Source of the DNA: Scytonema millei VB511283
Lineage (GTDB): Bacteria; Cyanobacteriota; Cyanobacteriia; Cyanobacteriales; Chroococcidiopsidaceae
DNA length: 64,000 bases
Assembly (NCBI RefSeq): GCF_000817735.3
Contig: NZ_JTJC03000004.1
Span: 62,001 to 126,000, forward strand
Reading direction: 5' to 3'
This document shows, piece by piece, positions 18,709 to 26,461 of the stretch (position 1 is its first letter; each line of letters begins with the position of its first letter). Below the pieces are notes generated by a model. That model ran no database searches and was not told the origin of the DNA. It saw only the letters and a program-made list of their open reading frames with translations. The position numbers were made by a program, and so were the translations under genes.

Positions 18709-19629
18709 ATGAGTACAACTATTTCTTATTCTTACTGGTACAAGCTATATTATAAATTTAAACGAAGATTGGGTGAGTATACCGACTATGGATTCAAAAA
18801 TCCTCAATGGTTACTCATGTTTGTTTTTGGGCGTATACATATTATTCGCTCGCTAATGATTTTATTAGCTAGTAAACCAGAGCTTATTATTCCTACAACA
18901 GACTCTTCCCTCTTTACGGAGATCGATGTTGACTCCATTGTGGAAAATTTAAAACGAGATGGGGTTTGTTTAGGGATTCATTTGCCAAATTATGCATTAA
19001 ATGAAATTTTAAACTTTACCAATCAAACCTATTATTTTGCTAATGGTGAGTTTGAATTTCCTTTCACCCTCGACAATAAAGAAGAACAAGAAGCTAAATA
19101 TGGCAAGCCGTTCTTATTTGGCTATCATCATCAGCCTTACCTATCTTGTGCAACCATTGAAAAACTAGGAAATGACCCTAAATTACGGCAAATTGCTGCA
19201 AAATATTTAGTTGGTGAGCCTATTGTTAAAAGCATCATGCTCTGGTGGAGTTTTGCTACTCCTATAGAACAAACAGATGAGCGCTTGCGATTCGCTCAAG
19301 GATTATTTCATTACGATCTAGATGATTATCGCTGCTTACAATTTCTGTTTTATCTAACAGATGTAGATCTATACAGCGGTCCCCATGCCTATGTGAAAGG
19401 TAGTCATATTAAGAAGAAACTACAATATCAGTTGTCCATAGACAGAGATCAACCCGAACAAGAGTTAATTAATTATTATGGGAGTGATAAAATTATAAAT
19501 ATTTGTGGAAAAGCGGGGATGGGATTTGCTGAAGATCAATTCTGTTTTCACAGGGCAAATATTCCTACTAAAAAAGATCGGCTTATCCTCCAAATAAAAT
19601 TTGTTTTAAATAGATATAGTTTTTCTTGA
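18709..19629 (+). CDS. phytanoyl-CoA dioxygenase-like Fe(II)/2-oxoglutarate oxygenase
   Basis: A 306-residue protein. The motif FHYDLDDYRCLQFLFYLTDV gives the H-x-D iron ligands, and GPHAYVKGSH and GFAEDQFCFHRANIPTKKDR supply the distal His and the Arg that binds 2-oxoglutarate. This matches the PhyH superfamily. Members hydroxylate or otherwise oxidise a CH bond. The position between gmd and a beta-helix protein inside a polysaccharide locus suggests modification of a sugar, lipid carrier or other cell-envelope metabolite, which is inference. The first 50 residues are basic and aromatic, without a clear signal peptide. Confidence 0.75.
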   Translation: MSTTISYSYWYKLYYKFKRRLGEYTDYGFKNPQWLLMFVFGRIHIIRSLMILLASKPELIIPTTDSSLFTEIDVDSIVENLKRDGVCLGIHLPNYALNEILNFTNQTYYFANGEFEFPFTLDNKEEQEAKYGKPFLFGYHHQPYLSCATIEKLGNDPKLRQIAAKYLVGEPIVKSIMLWWSFATPIEQTDERLRFAQGLFHYDLDDYRCLQFLFYLTDVDLYSGPHAYVKGSHIKKKLQYQLSIDRDQPEQELINYYGSDKIINICGKAGMGFAEDQFCFHRANIPTKKDRLILQIKFVLNRYSFS

Positions 19630-20071
19630 AGCTTTAATTTTGTTAGAAGAAAGGGCAAGAAAATAGGTTTTAATGCTTTTTCAAGGAAAATATTAGAGCA
19701 AAACCGCGTTCTCTAAAGACAGCTTTTGATGTATGGAAATCGATGAAATTTAATTTGGTAGATTTTCAGCAGAAAAATCTGTTTTTATAAAGATTCTACA
19801 ACCGCTAATTTATTTAGAAAATAATCCCAGAGTATTGTCAAGTTTTCTGGAGCAATCTCTGGGATATTGTTGTTATACTTGCTCTGATTGTTTTTTGTCT
19901 TAATATTAATTGGTTTAAGCTTATCATTAATAACTCTGATTGTTTTTCATAATAATGTCTACCTAAAAGTCAAAAATTTGATAAAGCATTCTCCCTACAT
20001 AACCAGTTTCTCTAAAAAGGCAACTCAGTGACAAAATCGATTGAATTTGAAATATTAAGAACTAGAGTAAT
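19630..20071. other. AT-rich intergenic gap
   Basis: This 440 bp gap holds the hairpin at 19825-19864 and presumably the promoter of the beta-helix gene. Nothing else is recognised. Confidence 0.5.
19825..19864 (+). terminator. hairpin, possible terminator or 3' structure
   Basis: TCCCAGAG at 19825-19832 pairs with CTCTGGGA at 19857-19864, and the inner ATTG/CAAT extends the stem past one bulged T. No clean T-run follows, so it is only a weak terminator candidate. It lies about 200 bp after the oxygenase gene. Confidence 0.3.
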
Positions 20072-22000
20072 ATGACATCAAAAATAGCTTCTAAGCTCGT
20101 ACTATTCTGTGGTCTTGTTACGCTGGTGTTGACACTCTCCACATACAAAAATACCTCTATCACTACTTTCTATGTCGATGCAAATTCAGGCAATGATTTA
20201 TTAGGAAATGGCTCGATTGCAAGACCTTGGAAAACGCTTCAGAAAGCTGCCGAATCGATGGGGACAGATGATACGTGCGTTATTAGGCAGGGCGTGTATA
20301 GAGAAACGGTCATACCGAAAGACGGACAAACCTTTGTGGCTGCACCTGGCGAGAAGGTTGTAGTAACAGGTACAGATCTTGTCAGCAATTGGTTTCGTCA
20401 TTCAGATAATGTTTTCCGTACTTCACTGCCTAAAAAGGTGTATGCCGTATTTGTTCAAGGCAACTATCTTTCTCTTGCCAGATACCCCAATGTAGGCAAC
20501 GATTACCTCGATTCGAGAACATGGGGCGCTACACAAGTCAATAACAATGGTAAAGGAAGGGCAAACGTCCAGTTTCTAAATGGCATGAACGTATTTAGCA
20601 ACTTTTGGAATGGAGGTTACTTCTTCGGACTCAATGGAGATAACTTTTATGCCCCCAACATAGGTAAGATCGTTTCTTCTAGTGGCAACAAACTCGCTCT
20701 GACAGAAATTACCGAGACGATTTCTAACCCTGCGTGGCATGAATTTGAGGGCAGCGGTAGAGGCTTTATCATCAACCACTTAAATGCACTTGATGCCCCA
20801 GGTGAATGGTATTGGGGAAATTCAACCCTCTACATCTATCCACCAAATAAAGAGATGCTGACATCAAAGCTGGTTGAAGCTCAAGTAAGACTGTGGGGAT
20901 TCGATCTGAGTCAGCGCAAAAATGTGACAATTAAAGGCATCGTCTTTCGAGGTGCTTCCGTGCGGATGGAGAATGCAGTCAACTGTACGATCGATCGCTC
21001 GATCTTTCGCTACCATTCTCCCTTTCAAGCCAATTACAACGGTCACAGCTATGTAGCATTTCCAGGAATTTCTGTATCTGGTTCCGATAATACTGTTAAG
21101 AATTCGTATATCGGACATGGATGGGGTGCGGGAATCTCAATATCAGGCGATCGCACAACCATTGAGAATAATTTTGTCGAGGACTTAGCTTGGAGTAGCC
21201 AGGGCGCTCCCATTGTTGTCAATGGCAATGACAATAAGATCTTCAGAAATACAATACGAAAGAGTTCTGGCACGGGAATTCACGCTGGAAGCATACGTCG
21301 TCCCCAGATAATGTATAACTCCATCTCCGACACAGGGCGGCTACTGCTTGACAGCGGACAAACGGGAATTTATATTTGCAATTTCTGCGATCGCCCGACA
21401 GATAAGAGAACTCTTGAGGGTGGTGTCATTGCATACAATTACATTGGCTTAGTCAACACTTCTTTTGTTGACAATGGAAAAGGTATGGCAATTTATCTAG
21501 ATGATGGAACGCATGGTGCATACATTCATCACAATGTTACTAATACTGGTGGGCGAATTAATTGGGCAATTTTCATTCACTATAACGGTCACACTATCAA
21601 GGACGTTTTTGTAGATAACAATACCCTCTGGGGTTATGACGATAAGGCTGTCTTTTTCGCTGGAAACTGGAATGGTAAGGGTGGTGGCACGAAGAATAGT
21701 CGGATATCGAACAATAGTGCACAGTTGCCAGGCGCGACGTATTACGACAAGAGTGGTGGCGCTGCAATCTCGAATAATCGGGAAGGGGTTGTATCTTCGG
21801 AATTTGTAAATCCGAGAACAGGGGACTTTCGCCTGCGCAGTCATTCTCCTTCGATCGACGCTGCGGTTCCCTTGTTAGGCATAAACATGCCTATACCTGA
21901 TGGAAAGCCAGATGTGGGGGCATATGAATATGGTGCTGTTGGCTTATTTGCAGGTTCCTCTATTCAAGGCGATCCACAAGATACCTTTCTAGAAAGATGA
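20072..22000 (+). CDS. secreted right-handed parallel beta-helix protein (DUF1565-like)
   Basis: A 642-residue protein with an N-terminal hydrophobic signal (residues about 8-25). FYVDANSGNDLLGNGSIA and RPWKTLQKA resemble the DUF1565 start seen in polysaccharide lyases and mannuronan epimerases. Then come many short repeats with N/G/I spacing (NTVKNSYIGHGWGAGISISG, TTIENNFVED), which are rungs of a beta helix. It is probably exported and binds, trims or epimerises an extracellular polysaccharide. No catalytic triad could be assigned. It stands alone between two gaps. Its downstream neighbour is convergent. Confidence 0.82.
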   Translation: MTSKIASKLVLFCGLVTLVLTLSTYKNTSITTFYVDANSGNDLLGNGSIARPWKTLQKAAESMGTDDTCVIRQGVYRETVIPKDGQTFVAAPGEKVVVTGTDLVSNWFRHSDNVFRTSLPKKVYAVFVQGNYLSLARYPNVGNDYLDSRTWGATQVNNNGKGRANVQFLNGMNVFSNFWNGGYFFGLNGDNFYAPNIGKIVSSSGNKLALTEITETISNPAWHEFEGSGRGFIINHLNALDAPGEWYWGNSTLYIYPPNKEMLTSKLVEAQVRLWGFDLSQRKNVTIKGIVFRGASVRMENAVNCTIDRSIFRYHSPFQANYNGHSYVAFPGISVSGSDNTVKNSYIGHGWGAGISISGDRTTIENNFVEDLAWSSQGAPIVVNGNDNKIFRNTIRKSSGTGIHAGSIRRPQIMYNSISDTGRLLLDSGQTGIYICNFCDRPTDKRTLEGGVIAYNYIGLVNTSFVDNGKGMAIYLDDGTHGAYIHHNVTNTGGRINWAIFIHYNGHTIKDVFVDNNTLWGYDDKAVFFAGNWNGKGGGTKNSRISNNSAQLPGATYYDKSGGAAISNNREGVVSSEFVNPRTGDFRLRSHSPSIDAAVPLLGINMPIPDGKPDVGAYEYGAVGLFAGSSIQGDPQDTFLER

Positions 22001-22074
22001 CTCTCCATACATAGCTACTCTCACCTGCATACGATTGCTTTCCGTAAAATGTCTCGGCGACTCGGCGATCGCAG

Positions 22075-22431
22075 TCAAAACCGATCTCGAATTGCCGAGA
22101 GCAATTCGTTTAAGTCTACAGGTTTAGTAAAATAACCATCAGCTCCTTGTTGTAAAGCACGGCGACGAGTTGCCATGTCTGCCTCAAATGAAAGAAACCA
22201 AAACGGTATACTAGCTGTAGATGGTTCGCTACGCAATATTCTTAAAACTTCGTATCCACTTAGCCTTGGTAGATTGAGTTCGCAAATAATTAAGTCTGGC
22301 TGTTGTTCTCTAGCTATTTGTAAACCTGAACGAGCATTATTTGCCATCAAAACTTGGAACTTGTTAAAGGTAAGAAAATCATACATTAGTAGTAGAGAAT
22401 ATTCATCATAATCGATTACTAAAATCTCCAT
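22075..22431 (-). CDS. single-domain response regulator with altered phosphorylation site
   Basis: A 118-residue stand-alone receiver domain (ILVIDYDE, then DLIICELNLPRLSGYEVL, and FTKPVD). By alignment with CheY-type receivers, Glu51 (CELNLP) sits where the phospho-acceptor Asp should be, and Tyr8 replaces the second Asp of the acidic pocket; Asp7, Ser81 and Lys103 are kept. The protein may not be phosphorylated and may be locked in an active-like state, since Glu can mimic phospho-Asp. It has no output domain and would act by protein contact. It is convergent with the beta-helix gene. Confidence 0.88.
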   Translation of the reverse strand: MEILVIDYDEYSLLLMYDFLTFNKFQVLMANNARSGLQIAREQQPDLIICELNLPRLSGYEVLRILRSEPSTASIPFWFLSFEADMATRRRALQQGADGYFTKPVDLNELLSAIRDRF

Positions 22432-22844
22432 TACAGCTCTTTTGAATATGAGATAACAAGGACAGACAGCAAATCATATAAATGCGTTACAAAAGCTGTT
22501 GTGGAAAACTTGCTGCTAATCAAGATGAATTTTGCTTTCCTAAACTAGCGCGGCGGAGCTTTACCTGACGAGCTATATCAGATAGCAAGGAGGTAGTTAA
22601 AAGAGCAAAAGCAAAATTAATAAGGTATAAATGTGTAAATTTTACACATTTGGACTGTTGGCTGACCTGAATGAATTTAGGTGAAGTAGAAACTATCTAG
22701 TTAAATTCATCTCTGAGCCACTTTTAAAAAGACTAGTGTTCTCGCTGTTATTTAACTATTCTCAACGTCTACCCAATATAAATAAATATATTCGCAGGTA
22801 AAATACAGTAGAAATCGTTCTCTGGCTTGCAAGAATTAAGAAAC

Positions 22845-22994
22845 ATGCAGATTGTTGAAATCATCGCAAAGCGGCAATATTATTTATGTTTAACAGACGG
22901 TTTTTCATACGGATATAACACTAGTTTTAAATATGCGGATTCTATGAATTGCTGTCCAGGGGGAAAAGTTCAGGGATATTATAGTAATTGGTAA
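22845..22994 (+). CDS. candidate small ORF, 49 residues
   Basis: ATG to TAA, with normal-looking composition: it starts MQIVEIIAKRQYYLCLTDGF and ends in a Cys-Cys-Pro-Gly-Gly turn and Gly-Tyr-Tyr. No family is recognised and no good ribosome binding site is seen. A copy of the dispersed motif lies inside it, which argues partly against coding. It may be a peptide or chance. Confidence 0.3.
   Translation: MQIVEIIAKRQYYLCLTDGFSYGYNTSFKYADSMNCCPGGKVQGYYSNW
22947..22973 (-). repeat. dispersed 27-bp motif, copy G
   Basis: On the minus strand it starts CTGAACTTTTC and keeps GACA at the same distance as the other copies. The middle and the right end are diverged. Confidence 0.4.
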
Positions 22995-23202
22995 TTAGTA
23001 TTGCCAAGACATTGTTAAACTGTTAGAATATGAGATATTAAATATATTTTTAATATTCGCAACAGTTTTGATATCGCTTGAAGCAATTTAAAAAATTCAG
23101 TTATTACTCAACAAAAAACGGTTTTTTTAAGCAAGTATATAGAGCTGTTGACACCAAGAAAAAGTTTAGAACTCGTAAGAAAGCTTGATATCTAGTCTGT
23201 TA

Positions 23203-23224
23203 GAGAAGACACTCAGAGTGCACT
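23203..23224 (+). repeat. dispersed GAGAAGACACT element, copy 1
   Basis: GAGAAGACACT is followed by CAGAGTGCACT, which contains the dyad AGTGCACT. The same element recurs at 48.67 kb and, inverted, at 51.77 kb. Here it is about 250 bp before the hepC-like gene. Confidence 0.5.
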
Positions 23225-23315
23225 GTAACAGGCAGAGAGAATAGGATCGGGATCTACGTGCTTAGTTCGAGGGAACGCACTCTACTGGAAATAGATAACA
23301 ACATGTATTTAAATT

Positions 23316-23441
23316 GTGCGGCGAACGCTACTCGGAATTGACGAGGGTTTCACAACAAAACATGTTGCCAAGTTTGAAAATAGCAAAGCAGTAATCGCGG
23401 AAAGATTAGCGCAACAGATGATAAATCAATACCGCTTTTGA
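23316..23441 (+). CDS. candidate short ORF upstream of hepC-like gene
   Basis: A GTG-started 41-codon frame (RRTLLGIDEGFTTKHVAKF and so on) whose TGA overlaps a possible TTG start of the next frame. It has protein-like composition, no family, and no clear ribosome binding site. It may be a leader peptide, a gene remnant or chance. Confidence 0.25.
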   Translation: MRRTLLGIDEGFTTKHVAKFENSKAVIAERLAQQMINQYRF

Positions 23442-23476
23442 GCAACAGTTTTCATGGCGTTTATCGATACCTCACT

Positions 23477-24313
23477 ATGCAAAATTCCGAATTCAACTTG
23501 GATGTAAAAGTTTTAGATAGCTATTCTAGTCCCTCGCTTCTGAAGCACGGTCAAATAGAGAATATAAGTCCCAACTATGAAGTTAAACTTCGGCAGGGAC
23601 AGCTTTTAGTGAAGCTTGCTTCTAGTCAAGGTCGCAGTAGTCTACTTTCATCTCGGAATCGACAGTTTTTGACTGAGTGGCTGCAATATTGTCCCGCACG
23701 TTTAGTTCGCATAGATCCAGCTTTAGGTGCGATCGCGATCCAACTTTGGGCAGATGTCTGCAAGCAAACAGAGAAGGTGACTTTTTTACGAATTCCTCCC
23801 GCACAGGGACTTCGCAAACATCAACATCGATTTAGCTGGTGGGTCAAACGAATAATCGATCGCGTTATTGCTATTGTATTATTACTAACTCTTAGCCCAG
23901 TCTTTTTAGGGCTTTCCCTACTCATTTATTTTGACTCACCAGGGCGAATTTTTTCCTATCAATGGTGTGTTGGAGAAAGGGGCAAGCTGTTTCAGATGAT
24001 TACATTCCGTACAACGGCTCCAAATTTGAAAACGCCACACCATCAAAACACAGGCGATCGGCAAGATCCTGATAAGTGGAATGATTTGCATGTTACAAAA
24101 CTAGGTTATAGGATGCGTAAATATAGCTTGAATAAGCTGCCACAACTACTAAATGTGGTACGAGGCGACATGAGCTTTGTAGGTTCATCAGCTTACAGTT
24201 TAAATGATGCTATAAGACTTGCTCCTGATAGCCAGAGGCAACTGAATGCACTGCCAGGAATAATCGCTCTTTCCCATCTGAATTTTAGCTTGTGGGCGAA
24301 AAATAAGGAGTAA
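23477..24313 (+). CDS. hepC: HepC-like sugar transferase (degenerate bacterial sugar-transferase domain)
   Basis: The chosen start is ATG 23477; an in-frame TTG lies 13 codons upstream. The 278-residue protein has an N-terminal domain of about 115 residues (RQGQLLVKLASS, LWADVC), one membrane segment (about 126-150), then a phosphoglycosyl transferase-type domain (SPGRIFSYQWCVGERGKLFQ, TFRTT, LPQLLNVVRGDMSFVG). The domain order fits HepC of Nostoc, needed for heterocyst envelope polysaccharide; that match is from memory. The catalytic Asp-Glu of active family members (SLDELPQ) reads SLNKLPQ (N219, K220), KFR reads TFR and GPRP reads GSSA. It may be inactive as a phosphosugar transferase. Confidence 0.8.
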   Translation: MQNSEFNLDVKVLDSYSSPSLLKHGQIENISPNYEVKLRQGQLLVKLASSQGRSSLLSSRNRQFLTEWLQYCPARLVRIDPALGAIAIQLWADVCKQTEKVTFLRIPPAQGLRKHQHRFSWWVKRIIDRVIAIVLLLTLSPVFLGLSLLIYFDSPGRIFSYQWCVGERGKLFQMITFRTTAPNLKTPHHQNTGDRQDPDKWNDLHVTKLGYRMRKYSLNKLPQLLNVVRGDMSFVGSSAYSLNDAIRLAPDSQRQLNALPGIIALSHLNFSLWAKNKE

Positions 24314-24498
24314 AAGATAGTGGCAGGGAATTGGCTGAGAAGCTATTTGGTATGTTGTTACTCCTTCAAACGAATTGAGTATTATCTAGCAAAGCGAATT
24401 GCCCGAGCTAAAGCAATAGATTCCGGTTAAGAATGAAAAAATCTTGAAGAGTCTCTAACTTCCTGAAAAAAGGATAAGAATTTAGTCTTAACCAAAAA

Positions 24499-24834
24499 GT
24501 GTTGCAACCTAAAGATGTAGAACAGAAAATTTATATTTTTGAGGAAGGTACATTAGGGATGAAACCCTTACAAGTAGCTGCTCTAAAACAGTTTCTGGCG
24601 AACAACCATTTTGTCTACAGCGAGTATAATGAGGATGCAGGTGCAGTTGTTTATACCGTTACTATTGATGTTTGGACAATGACGGTAGCTTATGGCGATG
24701 AATGTTATTACTGCCTATATAATAATTTCACTGAAGAGTCATTTTGCGAAGAGTTCGATAATGTGTCCCTAGTTATGCGCGTCTACGACATGCTAAGTTT
24801 TTTGAAAGAAAATTTTCGACTTATACCTAGATAA
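24499..24834 (+). CDS. hypothetical protein, 111 residues
   Basis: A soluble acidic protein with no recognised family. Notable are aromatic strands (FVYSEYNEDAGAVVYTVTID, YGDECYYCLYNNF) and a helical C-terminus. The start is uncertain: GTG 24499 is the longest, while ATG 24559 has GAGGAAGG about ten bases upstream. It lies between the hepC-like gene and a GT4 gene, 23 bp before the latter, so it is probably part of the same operon and may be a small regulator or assembly factor; that role is a guess. Confidence 0.65.
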   Translation: MLQPKDVEQKIYIFEEGTLGMKPLQVAALKQFLANNHFVYSEYNEDAGAVVYTVTIDVWTMTVAYGDECYYCLYNNFTEESFCEEFDNVSLVMRVYDMLSFLKENFRLIPR

Positions 24835-24857
24835 GTGATTTTTACTTATAAAACCTA

Positions 24858-26132
24858 ATGAACACTCTAGTTCTCAGTACTTTCGATCTTAATGGTGGAG
24901 CTGCTCGCGCTGCTTATCGCTTGCATTTAGGTTTGCAAAGTGGTGGATTAAACTCTAAAATGATGGTGCAGTATAAGTCTAGTAATGATAAAACAGTTCT
25001 CGAACCTTCAAATAAGTTTGGGAAGTGGGTTAACAGATTGAGACCGAATCTCGATGGGCTGCCATTGCAATTTTACCCCAAGCGCAACTGCAACATTTTT
25101 TCTTGTCAATGGCTTCCAAACTTGCTCGAATCAAAATTAAAGCACCTTTGCCTTGACGTAATTAATCTTCATTGGAATTGTGGTGGCTATTTAAGTATTG
25201 AGAGCTTTGCTAAATTCAAAATACCTTTAGTCTGGACTATCCACGATATGTGGGCATTTACAGGGGGTTGTCATTACAGTCAAGGCTGCGATCGCTATAC
25301 GGGTTCTTGTGGCTCTTGCTTCCAACTTCACAGTAATAATCCGCACGATCTCTCTCATTGGATATGGCAACGTAAAGCAAAAGCATGGAAAGAATTAGAC
25401 TTAACTATTGTTGCTCCCAGTATTTGGTTAGCTCAATGTGCTAAATCAAGCTCTTTGTTTAAAGATCTGCGAATAGAGGTAATTCCTAATAGCTTAGATA
25501 CTCAAAAGTACAAACCAATAGAGCGAGCCATAGCACGAGAAATACTCAATCTGCCACAAGATAAGCAACTTATTCTCTTTGGTGCAGTAGAATCGACTAG
25601 CGAACCTAGAAAGGGTTTTCATCTACTTCAAGCTGCTCTACAAAAACTGAGTCAATCTGGATGGCAAGATACAGTAGAGCTAGTTGTTTTTGGTTCTTCT
25701 CAACCTGAACATTCAGTTGACTTGGGGTTCAAGTCTCACTATTTAGGAAATTTTAGTGACGATCTTTCACTGGCATTAATTTATGCAGCAGCAGATGTTT
25801 TTGTGGCTCCATCAATTCAAGACAACTTACCAAATACTATAATGGAAGCAATTGCTTGTGGTACGCCATGCGTAGCTTTTAATATTGGTGGTATGCCCGA
25901 TCTGATCGATCATCAAAAAAATGGTTACTTAGCTCAAAAATTGGAAGTCGAAAGTTTGGCTCGGGGTATTTCTTGGGTACTGGAAGATCGCGATCGCTAC
26001 CAAAGTTTACGCCAATCTGCTCGTACAAAAGCAGAACAAGAGTTTTCTTTAGAAATACAAGCACGTCGCTACATAGAACTTTTTGCAAAAGTTATTGATG
26101 AAAAGCTTCGCGATCGAATTACGATTGGATAA
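24858..26132 (+). CDS. glycosyltransferase family 4, WcaC-like
   Basis: A 424-residue GT-B enzyme. The N-terminus VLSTFDLNGGAARAAYRLH and the Cys-rich stretch WTIHDMWAFTGGCHYSQGCD to GSCGSCFQL are typical of WcaC-like colanic-acid transferases. The donor half has SEPRKGFHLLQAAL and PSIQDNLPNTIMEAIACGTP. It should add a sugar to a lipid-linked repeat unit. With the hepC-like gene upstream and the HepA-like ABC gene downstream, the order resembles a heterocyst-envelope-polysaccharide cluster. Confidence 0.9.
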   Translation: MNTLVLSTFDLNGGAARAAYRLHLGLQSGGLNSKMMVQYKSSNDKTVLEPSNKFGKWVNRLRPNLDGLPLQFYPKRNCNIFSCQWLPNLLESKLKHLCLDVINLHWNCGGYLSIESFAKFKIPLVWTIHDMWAFTGGCHYSQGCDRYTGSCGSCFQLHSNNPHDLSHWIWQRKAKAWKELDLTIVAPSIWLAQCAKSSSLFKDLRIEVIPNSLDTQKYKPIERAIAREILNLPQDKQLILFGAVESTSEPRKGFHLLQAALQKLSQSGWQDTVELVVFGSSQPEHSVDLGFKSHYLGNFSDDLSLALIYAAADVFVAPSIQDNLPNTIMEAIACGTPCVAFNIGGMPDLIDHQKNGYLAQKLEVESLARGISWVLEDRDRYQSLRQSARTKAEQEFSLEIQARRYIELFAKVIDEKLRDRITIG

Positions 26133-26461
26133 GGCTTAAATATAAACATAAATAGTTAAATATTGTTATACGAACATTTTGATTGAATGAATTATTGATA
26201 ACTGATGACTGAAGTATCGTGCTTTCCAATGTTTGTAAATTTTAATCGTATTTTTTGTGAAGAAAAATCTATGCATAGGAGCCATGAAAGATTAGGTTTA
26301 ACGATGATGAGATGGTTGCAATTCAAAAATGAAGGCTATAAAACTTGACATGAATTAGAATTTTAAGTCTAGTACTACTTTTAGAACTACCAAGGAAAAC
26401 TAATTGGTATAGTTCGCTCAAGAAACGATCGAGGTAGATAGAGAAATAGTTTGAAACTTAA
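26133..26461. other. intergenic gap
   Basis: This 330 bp AT-rich gap lies between the GT4 and ABC exporter genes. No repeat, hairpin with T-run or small gene is recognised. Confidence 0.5.

Larger units (their letters stand above)
22432..23476. other. long intergenic region before the hepC-like gene
   Basis: This 1 kb stretch holds a candidate 49-codon ORF (22845-22994), a short ORF touching the next gene (23316-23441) and one copy of each of the two dispersed motifs (22947-22973 and 23203-23224). A regulatory region for the rightward operon is likely. No RNA gene is recognised. Confidence 0.5.
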
